From NCBI GenBank assembly GCA_028671895.1, contig JAPMAC010000209.1:23024501-23088500 (forward strand): DNA of 64,000 nt. Reading direction: 5' to 3'. The DNA comes from Oenanthe sinensis. Its lineage: Eukaryota; Streptophyta; Magnoliopsida; Apiales; Apiaceae. The position numbers and the translations under genes were made by a program. Positions 11,960 through 24,574 of the stretch are shown piece by piece. Position 1 is the stretch's first letter, and every line of letters starts with the position of its first letter. The notes under the pieces were generated by a model that was not told where the DNA came from, did no database searches, and saw nothing but the letters and a program-made list of their open reading frames with translations.

Positions 11960-13667
11960 ATTGTTTTTGTTATAAATTCAAACTATGCATCTTTCACTAA
12001 CTACATATATGGATTATACATGGATTGTGTTATTCTTTTAGATTAACTCTTCTTAAATATAATAAGCTTTTAGTTAAGTTTTTTATTAAAAATAAATATG
12101 AAAAGTTCAAAACAAAATGATTAAACTTCTTTAAATGCAGTATAGTATATAATATTCAACATTTTGAAATAACTAAATTTTTTTAAAATTATGATTACAT
12201 AAACCTTATAAATTTTATTCATAATTCTCGTTTAAATACAATAATTAAATTGAAAAAAATAATTATGAAAGTCAAACGATGGTTCGAAACCAAACCAAAC
12301 CGTTACGAGGTGGTTTGGTTTAAATTCTTTTATAAAATTTATTGATTTAGTTTGGTTTTGAATTTAAAAATCGTTACTATCAGTTTGATTTGAAAAAAAA
12401 TCTGGATCAAAACAAATGATAAACATCCCTATTAAGTGGGTTTCATGAGATAATTAAAAATTGTAGAAAGAAAGAAAAAAGGATAGTAGTAAGAAACTCA
12501 TAAGAGATTGGGTGAAGGCCCTAAATTCACATTATGAGGAAAAAGATACTCGAAATACCTATTTTCATAAACATGACCCTAAATACCTAAATACCTATTG
12601 GCTGCGCATATGTGATATGTGTAAACAATGTTACGCATGTTCAGAATGCGTTGTCAGTGATTATTTTTATTATTTTAAAATATATATTACAATTACGCAA
12701 TTGGAAAATGCGTATATAAATTCGTTTAAACTCGTTGTACGCTTCTCTTCACATATTTCAAAAAATGTTGCACCTTATTCAATATCATTTGATCCCACTT
12801 AGTTAATGACAATTCAAATTTATAAATCAAACTTACCACCTTACTCAGTATCATTTGGTCTCACTTAGTTAATGACAACTAAAATTTATAAATCAAATTT
12901 ATCTCTTGTTTGTTCAGTCATGGTAGGTACAACTACGCATATCCCTGGTGCATATTTTACGGGTATAGGACATTCTTTCCGCCTTATGATATTTGGAACA
13001 TTCCCCCTCGAGAATACATAATAGTGTATTTTGGTAATTATCTCTAAAAGATTGTAGCAAGAGAATGTATTATACAAACATTATTCTTACATAATATAAA
13101 ATTAAAATAAAAAATATATAATTAAAAGATATTTAATATTTTAATAAATGTAAAATATAGTAAAATATGTATTAAATTAATTAATAAATGTGGTTAACAA
13201 CAAAATAATATTAAAATTATTAATATACAAAATAAAAATTATAAATTATCAAATTTCAAATATATTAATATATAATTTATAATAAATAAATATTTTAAAT
13301 ATTTAAAAAATATCCCGTGCAATACCCAAAATTCAAATTATCAATACTAATAATTTATAATCTCATTTTATAAGTTGATGTAAATCTTATAAAAATTATT
13401 ATTATAAAATTCTAAAAGAGAAAAAAAGGTACTTATTTCTTATTTGTCATTTTTTAGCAAATCCAGGGAAATCATATTTTATAATCGATATTAATTTATT
13501 TTTCATTCAACACGGAAGGTGAGGTGCCCACGCATTCAGAAACGTCCATTTCATACTACCCCACTGTTACTGATATACATACAACTAGGAAATATATATA
13601 CATACAACTAGTACATTATACATACAAATCTCACTTGTCTCGCCGGAAACCCTCTCTTATAGCTACC
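11960..13667. other. AT-rich intergenic DNA and presumed promoter of PDIL5-4-like gene
   Basis: No gene is recognised. A 66-bp tandem duplication lies at 12771-12902. The last 160 bases before 13668 include the likely 5' UTR of the downstream gene. Confidence 0.5.
12771..12902. repeat. 66-bp tandem duplication
   Basis: Unit 1 is 12771-12836 and unit 2 is 12837-12902. Both start CACCTTA and share TATCATTTG, CACTTAGTTAATGACAA and ATTTATAAATCAAA, with scattered substitutions. Confidence 0.85.
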
Positions 13668-16600
13668 ATGGTCTCCACTAGTAAGATCAAATCGGTCGAT
13701 TTTTACAGGTACTTTATTTTTTATTAATTATTATTATATTTGTAGATCTCATTTATTAATTTATTTCTCGCCTTTGTTGCTTTCAATTTGATATATGATA
13801 CTCTCTGTTTGATTTATCTGTTTGTCCACATTGTTATTTAATTAATAATGAGTTAATTATGTGTGTTTGTGTGTGTGGATATGTGTGTAAGTTAAGATGA
13901 TGATTAGAGTAATAGTTTTGTGTAAGTTTGTTAGGGTGTTTGTTGGAGTAAGTGTGATACATTGGTTCTGTTTTGCAGAAAGATTCCGAGAGATTTGACA
14001 GAAGCGTCGTTGTCGGGTGCTGGATTGTCTATACTTGCTGCGTTTTTTATGATGTTCTTATTTGGAATGGTAGGAAGCTCTCTCCTGTCGGTTTCGTGTA
14101 TTTAGTGATTTGTTTGGTTCAGTTGGTCTTTATGTTTGCCTGTATATGATCGATATGTTGTGGTGTATATGTGTTTTGGTTTTTATTGTTGCTTTATTAG
14201 TTTGGAACTAGTGGTTTTATTATCAACATAATGCGGGATATGCTTGGATATTTGAAGTGATCGTTTTTTTAATTGTAGGAACTACATAGCTATTTGACGG
14301 TTAGCACCTCAACGTCAGTTATCGTGGACAAGAGTCCTGATGAAGACTTCTTACGCATTGATTTTAATATTAGGTATGGAATTGTGTATCAGTTATTGTC
14401 AGTGGGTTTATTTAATTTATATGTTTGTGTTCTCAATTTTCATTAGATTATGGTTGAAGGACCCGATATTTTTATTCATCTTGACAACAGTAGAGTCTAT
14501 AGTTTGTTTTTTACTAGTAGCAATGCAGCTTTTTTCCGGGCCCAAGTAATTGGAAGTCTTTATACTTGCAAAAAGTTGTTTTTGTTGTAATTGTCTCAAA
14601 AACCGTATCAACGAAGTCTTAAAAAATAACAGGGAGGTTTTTTGCATTTTACACGGCTATTGTGAGAGCTGTTCATTTACAATCCTTCAGTTTTGTTGTA
14701 TGTTTGTTTCTCTAATGGATTTCCTGATAGCCTGTTCTTATGTTATGGTACCTGTATTGTACTTTTTATGTACAAGTAGCAGTACTATACTAATTTAATT
14801 TTTTATGATTTGGACAGTTAGCTAATAATTGTCTTTTTGATATTTGTGGTAGTTTTCCAGCACTATCTTGTGAATTTGCATCTGTGGACATGAATGATGT
14901 CTTGGGAACAGTAAGTCAATTATTCTATTTTCAGTAGTTCTTTAATCAGAAGTAAAAATGTAGCCTCATAATTTGTGTGTATTTAGTTTTTTCATCCTTG
15001 AGATTGGTCTGACTTTGCAGTATAAAACTAATTGGCTTGAGTTTGCATACTCTTATTTGCAGAACAGGTTGAATGTAACTAAGACAGTTCGCAAGTATTC
15101 GATAGATCGAAATCTCAATCCTACTGGTCCTGAATTTCTATCTGGACCGGCTTCGAAAGTTATTAAGCATGATGATTTAGTTGATGAAGAATATGGTGAA
15201 GGTTCTGTTTCACTGAATGCACATAATTTTGATAGAATTTCTCATCTGTAAGTATATATAAGTTCCATTATAACTCTTGACTGTTGTTCAATATTATTGC
15301 TCTGTCAACTTTATGGTGCTCTCCTGAATCTGAAATACTCTTCTGCAGGCATCCAATTTTAGTTGTAAATTTCTTTGCTCCATGGTGCTCTTGGAGTAAT
15401 CGACTGGTGCCTGTTTTAACTTTCTCAGAATTTTCTTAGTCATTGATCAAATCTTTAACATTTTGGAGAATCTAGTTACACCATGTTATCTTTGCCCATC
15501 TGACTTCTTAAATTATGCTGATTTCTTCATTTGTATGGTCTAGTTGTAGTGTTGCACTAAATCTACATAGGCATGTCATGAGGCCTTCAGTGGACTCTAT
15601 CCCCAGTTTATTAATAAATTAAAACAAATTAAAACAGATGGGATGGCATGAGAATAGTTCCAAGTCAAAATTTCCCTTGATAATTTTGAAAGAATCTGCA
15701 ACATAAATTACAATACTTGGTCCACCTTTATTTGCTCATGGTGACAAAATAACATACGTGAACTACTTGGAGGATAAAAAAATGGAAAATATTTGAAAAA
15801 TAAATAATGAACATGCCTTGTTAACTTTTTCAGTTACTCTACTAGTCTTCACTTTCAGGTTATTTACGCAGTACTGTCATGCTTTTAAAAAATAAAATTA
15901 GATGACAAGGGAAAGCTGTGATGTGGAACGAAATGCATTTATTTTAAAATTTGTTCATCTTCTGAGTCCTGAGGAGCATCTCTATTATGTCAAATTCTAT
16001 TTTACTTGACATGCTTATCTGTTATCATGAGCAAATAAGGATGTTGTAGCTCTGGTTGTAATACACACACATAAACATATATATATTTCGGCTAATTGAA
16101 CCCACTCACACACCCATCCTGCCTTGGACAAGGCTTGAACCCTGGACCCTGAGTTTACCGTAAATTTCTTCTATTAGAACTTCACCAGTCTTGTTTTTTG
16201 CTTAAATTGCTGATTTCATGTATAATCGGTCAGTTGTGTAGGTGTCTACTTTTGTAATCTAATCTCTTAATCAGTTAAAATGCAAATCCGAACTCATTTT
16301 ACATCTCTAAATGTATCCTGCCTTGCATTCTTCTTGTGTCAGAGACCTTCATGGGAGAAAGCTGCAAAAATCATAAGGGAAAGGTGCATCTATTTCTATT
16401 TATACCTGACAGTTGCATGTAGCTTTGCTCCCTCTATATATGGCGAAGTATGCTAACTAGTGGAACTCATAAATAAATTGTTTTCAGATATGACCCAGAA
16501 ATGGATGGTCGCATTCTTTTGGCAAAGGTTGATTGCACGGAAGAGAATGAGTTGTGTAGAAGGTATCTTTTTGATTAATTAATATATATTCCAAAGAGTA

Positions 16601-19600
16601 ACTGAATTTCTGTTTGTAACGTTATTTATCAAATGCCATGTGCATTCTGATTTTCTCTAATAAACGAATGTTATTATTGGATACTCTACACCATATCTGC
16701 TGCTTTGTAGGATACTCTTTTTTCATGAATTATTGTGTTTGTTCAAGTAATCTTAAAAGTGCAAACAAAAGAAAACTCTTTTGGCTATGACATCTCAGTA
16801 AGATCAATGTGAAGGTATTATTTTCTTTCAGGGTAATTATTTAGCAAGTCTAGAACAAGCTTCTCGACATCTTGATACACATAAATGAGTTTTAGTTATA
16901 TGTAATTAACATCGGTCCGTCTTTCAGGTAAGAGTTTGTAATATAAAACAGACTTATAAGTTCATTTGAGGGCACTCTCTAACTCCAACAACAATGTCCA
17001 CAATAATTGATGCATTTCTTTTCCTTCTAGTTTATCTGATTACTTCTAACGAAGTTCGTTTTGAAGTATTTGTTGAAAGTTCAATTGGCTTTGGCTACAA
17101 CCTTTTCAACTACTATTTATTCTTCTTGATGAATATTCTATTTCCAAGGAATATTTTATCCTACTTACAGGTATCGTGATAGAAACAATGAAATAACGGC
17201 AGGCCCATTAATGTAATTATACTCAATACTTGTTATGAGTGTTCGTACAACGGAACCATTAAAAACTTATATAGTTCACATCCTCTGTGAAACCCATGAA
17301 CTACCCAGAAACTTGTGTTTCATGATGATATTATGCATACATTCCTAGACTCCTGGTAAATCAAAGAATGGCTGGATTGATAAGCTGGTTGGCATGTTCT
17401 CCCTCCAGGAGGGGGGCTATTTTCACTTTTCTAGAGTAAGATTCGCTTGGCCAATTAAATGACACTAATTTCATTGCCATATAAAAGGAGAACGTAATCT
17501 GATGGGATCCCTGCGGCACAGAAGGGATATTACAGTCCGTTCAATACTGTTCGAGGAAATTTAGCTTCTGCAGCTTGAACAAGGAACACATAGATTAGTG
17601 CATAAGTGCACATATTTGGAACACAGAACTTCTAATAATGTAAATTAATGGCCTTGCCAAGTTTTTAGAGACAATGTGGTTTCAGCAATTAATACTGTGT
17701 TATGGATTTGCAGCAATCACATACAAGGCTATCCTTCCATCCGCATATTTCGTAAAGGAAGTGATGTCAGGTACTTACATTTCCAGATTCCAATTCCACC
17801 AGGTGTACATATATTCTAAATTTCAGTACACACATTCTATTTTGCATCTTATAATGTTTGATTTTATAATATGTTTTTTTTATTACAATTCTTCTTGTCA
17901 GGGATGAGCATGGACACCATGAGCATGAAGCTTACTATGGGGATCGTGATACTGATAGCCTGGTTACTGTAAGAAACTACTAATTTCAGAATATTTATTT
18001 TTCTTTTCGCTTTTAAAAAAACAGGACAAGGAAAAGAGAGTCAGGTATGGGTAAAATTTGCTTTTTTTTCCTTTGTGATACAATATTACTAATGCATGCC
18101 ATGTATTTCATCCCTTGTAGACAATGGAAGAGCTAGCTGCCTCTGTTTCTGCGGAATCGCAGAAGCTTGCTTTGGAGGACAAATCTGGAAAGGTTTCTGA
18201 CAAGAAACCTGCACCAGTAACAGGTGGATGTAGAATTGAAGGTTTTGTACGCGTCAAAAAGGTTAAAAATCATTTCATAAATGAAAGTCACTTGGATCGT
18301 GATCAGATTGCTATTTCCTATCAGGATGTGTAGATTTGAAACATATACTGCACAGCAATAGATTGCATTTGCAAATTGTGTTTATGTTTTATACAGTCAT
18401 CCATACAATTCAACTTATTGACCTTCAGAATGTGTGTACGGCAGGTTCCGGGAAACCTTGTTATCTCAGCTCGTTCAGGGGCCCACTCGTTTGATGCTTC
18501 ACAGATGAATATGTCCCATGTAATAACCAATCTTTCCTTTGGTAAGAAAATCACTCCAAAAGTGATGAGTGATATCAGTAAGGTGCTACCTTATGTCGGT
18601 CGAAGCCATAACAAGTTGTATAACCAGGCATATATCACTCACCGAGGGGATTCAAATATTACTGTAAGCTTCATACTGGCCACAATAATATTAGCAATTT
18701 AGCATTGCTTAATTGTTGTATTGGTTTTCATATGCCTTATTAGGAAGAACCTTTTTAGTGCTATGAGGTTGATTGGTGTGTTCCTTGCATGTTTTTTTCC
18801 TTTTATTTGGGGGGGGGGGGGAGTGCAGATGAGTCATATTGTGGCTGTTGATATTAAGGCCATGAGCATAACAAATTAACAACATTGAGAAGCTTCTGTT
18901 TCTCTTTTAGATTGGTATTTAATATTTACAGAATTTCACTTATCATGTTACCTCTTGCCTACCTTAGAGTCTGGGCTATACTTTGAAGCCGCTAGATAAG
19001 AATATATAGACATATGGTATGGTCAAGTGCAGTGCAGGGCTCAAATGAATTAAGTTGTGGGAGTTGTTATTTGCTAAAGCCCATGTACATAACAAATTAA
19101 CAACATTGAATGGCTTCTATTTCTCTTTTAGATTGTTATTTAGTATTTACAGAATTTAACTTATCATGTTACTTCTTGTCTACCTTAGAGTCTGGGTTGT
19201 ACTTTGAAACCATTAGATAAGAATATATAGACATACGGTATGGTCAAGTGTAGTGTGGGGCAGGTCCTCTGGTACCCCTTGCAGTGGCCTTGTAATTTAG
19301 CCTTGGCTCTTTTCATGAATACAAGTACACAACATATGGAACTATTGTCATGACCGATGGGAAATATCTTATTGTAATATTTGCAGATAGAGCATTATCT
19401 TCAGATTGTCAAGACAGAGGTGATGACAAAAGCGTATAAAATTGTTGAGGACTATGAGTACACAGCTCATAGTAGTTTAGTAAATAGCCCTGCAGTCCCA
19501 GCTGCGAAGTTTCATCTCGAGCTGTCTCCATTGCAGGTTTTTAGATTATATATTATATATATAATGCTTCTAGAGTTAAATAAAGTTTTTATTTAGTCAA

Positions 19601-19781
19601 CCATCTAAATATTTTAATTATCAGGTCCTAATTGAAGAGAACCCAAAATCTTTTTCGCACTTCCTCACCAATCTCTGTGCCATTATTGGTGGTGTTTTCA
19701 CGGTTCTCACTCTCTCTCTCCCTCTCCCCCTCACTCTCTCTCTCCCCCCTCACTCTCTCTCCCCCCTCACTCTATCTCCCT

Positions 19782-19815
<34 letters not shown>

Positions 19816-19954
19816 TGACTATGTGTGTGTGGCTATAGTAATTGCGAATTTATGTACTTATATTTTGCTTGTATAGGTTGCTGGGATTTTGGATTCTATT
19901 CTTCACAATACTCTCAGGATGATTAAAAAGGTTGAGCTAGGAAAAAATTTCTGA
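13668..19954 (+). CDS. PDIL5-4: Protein disulfide isomerase-like 5-4 (Trx + ERGIC/ERV46 domains)
   Basis: Fifteen exons by splice signals and protein continuity: 13668-13708, 13979-14069, 14279-14373, 14853-14910, 15063-15247, 15349-15406, 16343-16383, 16488-16562, 17714-17770, 17902-17968, 18121-18261, 18445-18663, 19387-19536, 19625-19702, 19877-19954; 1434 nt, 477 aa, the usual family length. It starts MVSTSKIKSVDFYRKIPRDL, then a membrane segment (about 28-47), an ERGIC N-terminal region, a thioredoxin domain (about 140-260) with FFAPWCSWSN, the ERGIC/COPII-vesicle domain (about 280-440), a second membrane segment (GGVFTVAGILDSI) and KKVELGKNF at the C-terminus. Family knowledge: an ER/Golgi-cycling membrane protein with a lumenal thioredoxin fold. 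The active site is C170-S-W-S173, so the second cysteine is missing. Introns hold microsatellites and a 218-bp tandem duplication but no other gene. Confidence 0.93.
18860..19260. repeat. About 218-bp tandem duplication in intron 12 of PDIL5-4
   Basis: The block beginning 'gagcataacaaattaacaac' at about 18864 repeats about 218 bases later from about 19082; both contain TTACAGAATTT, CTTATCATGTTAC, CCTTAGAGTCTGGG and GATAAGAATATATAGACATA. Copies are roughly 90% alike by eye. The duplication is wholly intronic. Confidence 0.85.
19709..19812. repeat. (CT)n / (TA)n compound microsatellite in intron 14
   Basis: Runs of CTCT interrupted by CCCC at 19709-19780, then about 14 TA units to 19812. Likely polymorphic in length. 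Confidence 0.95.
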
Positions 19955-20181
19955 TAGGAAGCAGTTGTGCAGTGTCCGAAGAACATTATACACTGTTTAC
20001 CATGTTAATCAGGCCCTTTAAAGTTATTCACATGTAATAGACATTACTGTGTTTGTACACAAGTTTTGCAGTGTATTTGGATAGTGCAGACAAATGACAT
20101 TTTAGCATTATAGAAATGACTTGCTCCTTGAGGGTTTCTTGTGTTACATCACTTGTTATTTTTCCGGCTGGCCCTTTAACA

Positions 20182-20212
<31 letters not shown>

Positions 20213-20498
20213 AAAAAAAAACGCGCACACACACAAACACTGTGGAATTATAGAAGTAGCTTCGTGGATCCTACTTTCAATATTTTATACATAGAGAATG
20301 AAGCTTGCTGTCTATTATTCAAACATGTGCTCTGCTTTCATCTTATTGTCAAACATGATTCAAACCAATAATGACGGCAGAACTTTAATAGGAATGCCGT
20401 CGGGACAAACTCAGCTCATGGTTTAAGACAAATACTTACAGTAGCAAATTTACAAAGGAAAAACAAACAACACTTTTAAATCTGGCTTGCAAGTCAAG
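19955..20498. other. Convergent 3' region between PDIL5-4 and ENODL
   Basis: Contains the presumed 3' UTRs of both genes and, at about 20180-20220, a run of about 22 C followed directly by about 20 A and then a (CA) stretch. No gene is seen. Confidence 0.6.
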
Positions 20499-21358
20499 TT
20501 AAAAAGCTAACATGAGGGATGAACCAAGTAAAGCCCCGACGGAGCATAGAGAACTGATGATGGATGATAAAGTTGCAGCGCCATTTTTATGTGGAGAAGT
20601 AGGAGGATTCATGTCTGAAGGTGTATCTGGATTCTGTTCACCAGTTGGTGGAGGAGATGGATTGGACTCGAGAGGGGGCGGAGAGTTGCTTTCTGTTGGT
20701 GGAGGAGCCGGAATGGACTCTACAGGTGGTGGGGAGTTGCTGTCTGCTGGTGGAGGAGACGGATTGGACTCGAGAGGAGGCGGGGCGTTCCCATATTTGT
20801 TGTGCCTATCAGCTAACACGACAACCACCAACTTCTCATTGTTGTGGCAGTGCTCTTCATTGCCACTAATGAAGTAATGAGGCCCAGATTGGTTGAATTT
20901 GTAAACAGTGTGACCATCCGTAAACTTCTTAATAGGATATGCTGTATTGCAGTTTGTGTAGTCATCTTTTGTTACATAAAGCACTGAATCTTGGCCAGCT
21001 GCATAGTTAAACACTGGAAAAACCAAAACTATTAGAATACAAGCTTTTGCCTATAATACAAAATGTTTGACTATCTATATCAAAAATTGAAAAAATAATC
21101 AGCCGTTGGGTTTAAATATATTTTCTTTAGGCAATATATAACTGAAATATTGAATTTACCGAGAGAGTCGTGGATTTGAAACCGTTTCGATTCTGCCCAC
21201 TGATTGAGTGCATTAGAACCAGAGGGAGCCCAGCCATTGGAGCCTCCAACTATGAACTCATATGCACAACCATTTTGGATCAACAAGAATAGACTGAGCA
21301 AACCAAAAACATACCATGCCTTGCTTTCAAGAATTCTTGTCAACATAGGAATGGCCAT
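20499..21358 (-). CDS. Early nodulin-like protein (phytocyanin domain, GPI-anchored), copy 1
   Basis: Two exons, 21358-21160 and 21013-20499 (donor GGTAAATTC, acceptor TTCCAG), giving 237 aa. The order is a signal peptide (about 1-32, hydrophobic VFGLLSLFLLIQ), a plastocyanin-like domain (YEFIVGGSNGW to EKLVVVVLA), a Pro/Ser-rich arabinogalactan-type region with repeated SPPP(L/V)ES units, and a hydrophobic C-terminus (LCSVGALLGSSLMLAF) typical of a GPI signal. The SGNEEHC motif keeps the disulfide Cys, but the copper-ligand His of true phytocyanins is replaced (GQDSV), as in the early nodulin-like class, so it should not bind copper. It acts at the cell surface; the exact role is unknown. 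A tandem paralogue lies at 23594-24354. The start was chosen as the ATG that opens the signal peptide. Confidence 0.92.
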
Positions 21359-21442
21359 CGGAGAACTCACGAAGAAAATAAGATGAACTGTAATCGTCTC
21401 CTGAATCGAATAGATTTGGTCAGGATGAACAAACATGGAAGG

Positions 21443-21448
21443 TATATA
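21443..21448 (-). promoter_or_regulatory. TATA box of ENODL copy 1
   Basis: CCTATATATACC on the minus strand, about 85 bases upstream of the ATG. The whole proximal promoter (about 21425-21570) is alike to 24430-24575 upstream of copy 2. Confidence 0.65.
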
Positions 21449-21929
21449 TAGGTAAATGTTGCATGGAACTTTAGAAATAGTGTCAGTGAAGTTTTTTCAC
21501 CACTTTTATTTATTCTTACCATTGAGATTTCTTGGCTTCCGGTGCAAAGTATATGATCACCTTTTCTACACTTTAAAAGACCGAAAAATACCTTGTGAAT
21601 TACATGTTTTGCGAACTATCCTTTGCTTGAGAGTTCTCAGGAATATTCATAGCTTGTAATATGGGTTAAACTGAGCGATTTTGAAACTTTAATCAACCCT
21701 CATATAGATCATCATGTCTGAAAATACTAATTTAGCTGGATGGTTCAAATCTCACTAGACTAGCCTCTCAATATAACCTCGAGGCTTTCTTTGTTTGCAC
21801 ATATAATTCTTGAAAGTAAATAGTTGCATACATTTGAATCTAATATATCGCAGGGTTAAAATTTAATTACAAATAAAGAGTTGCTTGTATAAGAGATTCT
21901 AACTTCCAAATTAAGAGAACTCTCATTAT

Positions 21930-23284
21930 TGATGATGTAGGTAATCCACTGCCACGGCAACATCAATGAGAATATTTAGTCTCTGGATTAGGGTCAGGTT
22001 TCTTTCATTCGCTTGATCGGAAGGACTTGGATGTAACCAGTTGTCAAGGCTCCCATTCATCATGAACTCATACACCAATGCCTTGAACTTGTTGCTCTAA
22101 AATCAGTGCTAGAGCATGCAGTAAATATCTTGATGAGATTTTGGTGGCGTATACTTCTCAATGTTTCACACTCTGCCATGAAACTTTTGTTGTCTCCGCG
22201 TGCTTCAACATTTAGTATTTTGATAGCAGCAATCTGTCGCAGTGACTGCAGAACTCCTTTATAAACTGAGCCATATCTTCCCTGACCCAGAAGATTATCG
22301 GGGAAAACTCATTTGTCGCTAGAAGAAGATCTTGGTATGAAACCTTGGGGTACTGGTGTCCCTCAAATACCGAGATTGGAACATTCTTCTGTTTGGACTT
22401 CCTGATTCGATTGAAAAACAAGGCAAAAAATGCTAACAAGATAGCAAGTGGGAGAAGAACTACAAGTGGTATCATTCTAAAAGGAAAATGTCTTTCTTTA
22501 GTTCTTAATATTTTATCCGGACAAGCAGGAACTGAAAATGCACTAAAGTTCAAGAATACTCCTTCTTTAGGCATCTCTCCTTCAAGCTTATTGTGAGACA
22601 GATTGAGGTATGCAATAAGAGGAAAATCCCCAAGAAAGCTTGGAATACCCCCTGACATATTATTACTCGAGAGATCTAGAAATGCCAGATTCTTTAAGTT
22701 TTTGAAAAAAGATGGAATTCTGCCTTGAAAAAGGTTCCCCCCATATTAAGTTTCTCTAACATTACACAATTCCCCAGAGTCGCAGGTATATCTTCACTTA
22801 GTTTGCTGTGCCAAACGTCTAATATAGAAAGTTGTTACAAGCTACCGGTGTTGGATGGTAGTGGCCCTGTAAATCGATTTTGATGCAAGTAAAGTTCAAT
22901 GATGTGTGAATAAAATCCGGCAATTTGCTCAGGTATCACACCACTGAGGTGGTTGCTTCGGAGGTCCAAACCTTGTACAGTTGAAATGTTGAACAATACT
23001 GTAGGTATGTTTCCGTGGAGCGTATTATTGCCCAAACTGTTAATAAACAATCCAGTCACGTTGCTAATGGAAACTCGAATTTCTGCTGAAATGTTGTTAG
23101 CATCAAGAAAGATTTGTGCTAACTTGGAAAGTTGTCCAATTGATTCAGGGTTGCTCCCTGTTAAGATGTTACTATTATTCAATAAAATTCGTGTCAAGTT
23201 CATGTGTTTCCCAATATCTTGGGGTATGCTTCCATAAATGTAGTTTCCGTCTAGTTCCAAGCCATCCATATTTTTGGGGTTCAT
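21930..23284 (-). pseudogene. LRR receptor-like kinase (subfamily XII type), truncated
   Basis: On the minus strand, leucine-rich repeats (23284-22835; LDLRSNHLSG, LYLHQNRFTGPLP), more repeats with a frame break near 22740-22830, a last repeat LNLSHNKLEGEMP, a membrane span (PLVVLLPLAILLAFFALFF, about 22460) and the beginning of a Ser/Thr kinase (YQDLLLATNEFSP, glycine loop LGQGRYGSVYKG, AIKILN, LVYEFMMNGSLDNWLHP). One frameshift falls in the glycine loop near 22310, another near 22090, and the reading ends at YLHHQ before the catalytic loop. The signal peptide and most LRRs are absent. Family members such as FLS2, EFR and Xa21-like kinases sense microbial patterns; this copy cannot signal. 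Confidence 0.88.
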
Positions 23285-23593
23285 ATAGTACTTGAACCAT
23301 GAGGATATTTACGCTACATCACCTATTGTACGTTTTCTCGAACTTGTATTGATAAAATAGCTTCAAGAATTGACTTCCAAACTTCTTATACAAAGGCATA
23401 TGAATTTCTTTACTTGATTTGAAATATGAATCATACAATTAACAACCTCGAATCTTTACATGACAACGCCACCAAAACCAACTCACCTCAAGCTTTAGAA
23501 AATAAATGCACAAACAAATTTACAAGGGAAAAAAGAAAGAAACAAACAAACAAAGAACCGGCCTCGTCCAAATTCCACATGCAAATCATCGAC

Positions 23594-24354
23594 TCAGACA
23601 ACTAGCACGAGGGATGAACCAAGTAAAGCCCCAACAGAGCAAAGAAAAGTGATGACAGGTGACAAAGCAGCAGCACCATTTTTATGCGAAGGAGTTGGAT
23701 TCTCGTCTGAAGGCGTATCTGGACTCTCTTCACTTGTTGGTGGGGGGGATGGATTGGACTCTACAGGTGGTGGAGACTTGGCCTTTTTGTTGCTTCTATC
23801 AGCCAACACGACCACCACTAACTTCTCGTTCTTGTGACAGTGCTCTTCATTGCCACTAATGAAATAATGAGGTCCAGATTGGTTGAACTTGTAAACAGTG
23901 TGACCATCTGTAAACTTCTTAATAGGGTTTGCTGTATTGCAGTTTGTGTAGTCATCTTTTGTTACATAAAGCACCGAATCTTGGTCAGCTTCATAGTTAA
24001 ACACTGGAAAAACAAAAGTTTAAGCATACAAACTTTTCTTAAGATATAACATCTAGAAATTATTTTAAAAACAAAATGAAATTAAAATTGGTTTGTCTTT
24101 TTTATCCTAAAAGCATATTATAAAACAACAAGAAAAATTATAGTACTCTCAAATTTACCGAGAGAGTCTTGAATTTGGAATCGTTTCGACTCTGCCCACT
24201 GATTGAATGCATAAGAACCAGAGGGAGACCAGCCATTGGATCCTCCAACTATGAACTCATATGCACAACCATTTTGGATCAACAAGAATAAACTGAGCAA
24301 CCCAAGAACATACAATGCCTTGCCTTCATAAATTCTCAACGTAGTAATGGCCAT
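23594..24354 (-). CDS. Early nodulin-like protein (phytocyanin domain, GPI-anchored), copy 2
   Basis: Two exons, 24354-24159 and 24003-23594, 201 aa, with the intron at the same place as in copy 1. Signal peptide, plastocyanin-like domain and GPI signal (LCSVGALLGSSLVLVV) match copy 1 closely. The Pro-rich linker is much shorter: essentially one SPPP(V)ESNPSPPP unit against about five in copy 1. It also lacks the copper ligand (DQDSV), so it is a non-copper early nodulin-like protein. The similarity extends through the intron edges and about 140 bases of promoter, so the gene arose by local segmental duplication. Confidence 0.92.
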
Positions 24355-24440
24355 TGGAAAAATTTGAAGAAAGAAAGGCAAACTGTTATCGGCACATAGA
24401 AGTTGAAAGATATGATATGAATGAATAAACTTGAAGGGAT

Positions 24441-24446
24441 TTATAG
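24441..24446 (-). promoter_or_regulatory. TATA box of ENODL copy 2
   Basis: CCCTATAAATCCC on the minus strand, about 87 bases upstream of the ATG, in the position matching the TATA of copy 1. Confidence 0.6.
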
Positions 24447-24574
24447 GGAAATGTTGCATGGAACTTTAGAATATGTGTCAGTCAAGTTTTTGCACCCTTT
24501 TTCTTATTCTTGCCACAGGGATTTCTTGGCTTCCAGTACAAAGCTCAAAGCATATGATCAACTTTTCTAAATCA

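Noticed and set aside
12512..12802. 96-codon reading frame
   Set aside because: AT-rich, no recognisable domain, overlaps a tandem duplication; best read as chance.
20028..20240. Reading frame across the poly-C/poly-A run
   Set aside because: The Gly/Phe-rich peptide comes from the homopolymer; no domain or homology pattern.
20512..20877. Gly-rich open frame on the plus strand
   Set aside because: It is the opposite strand of the Pro-rich ENODL exon.
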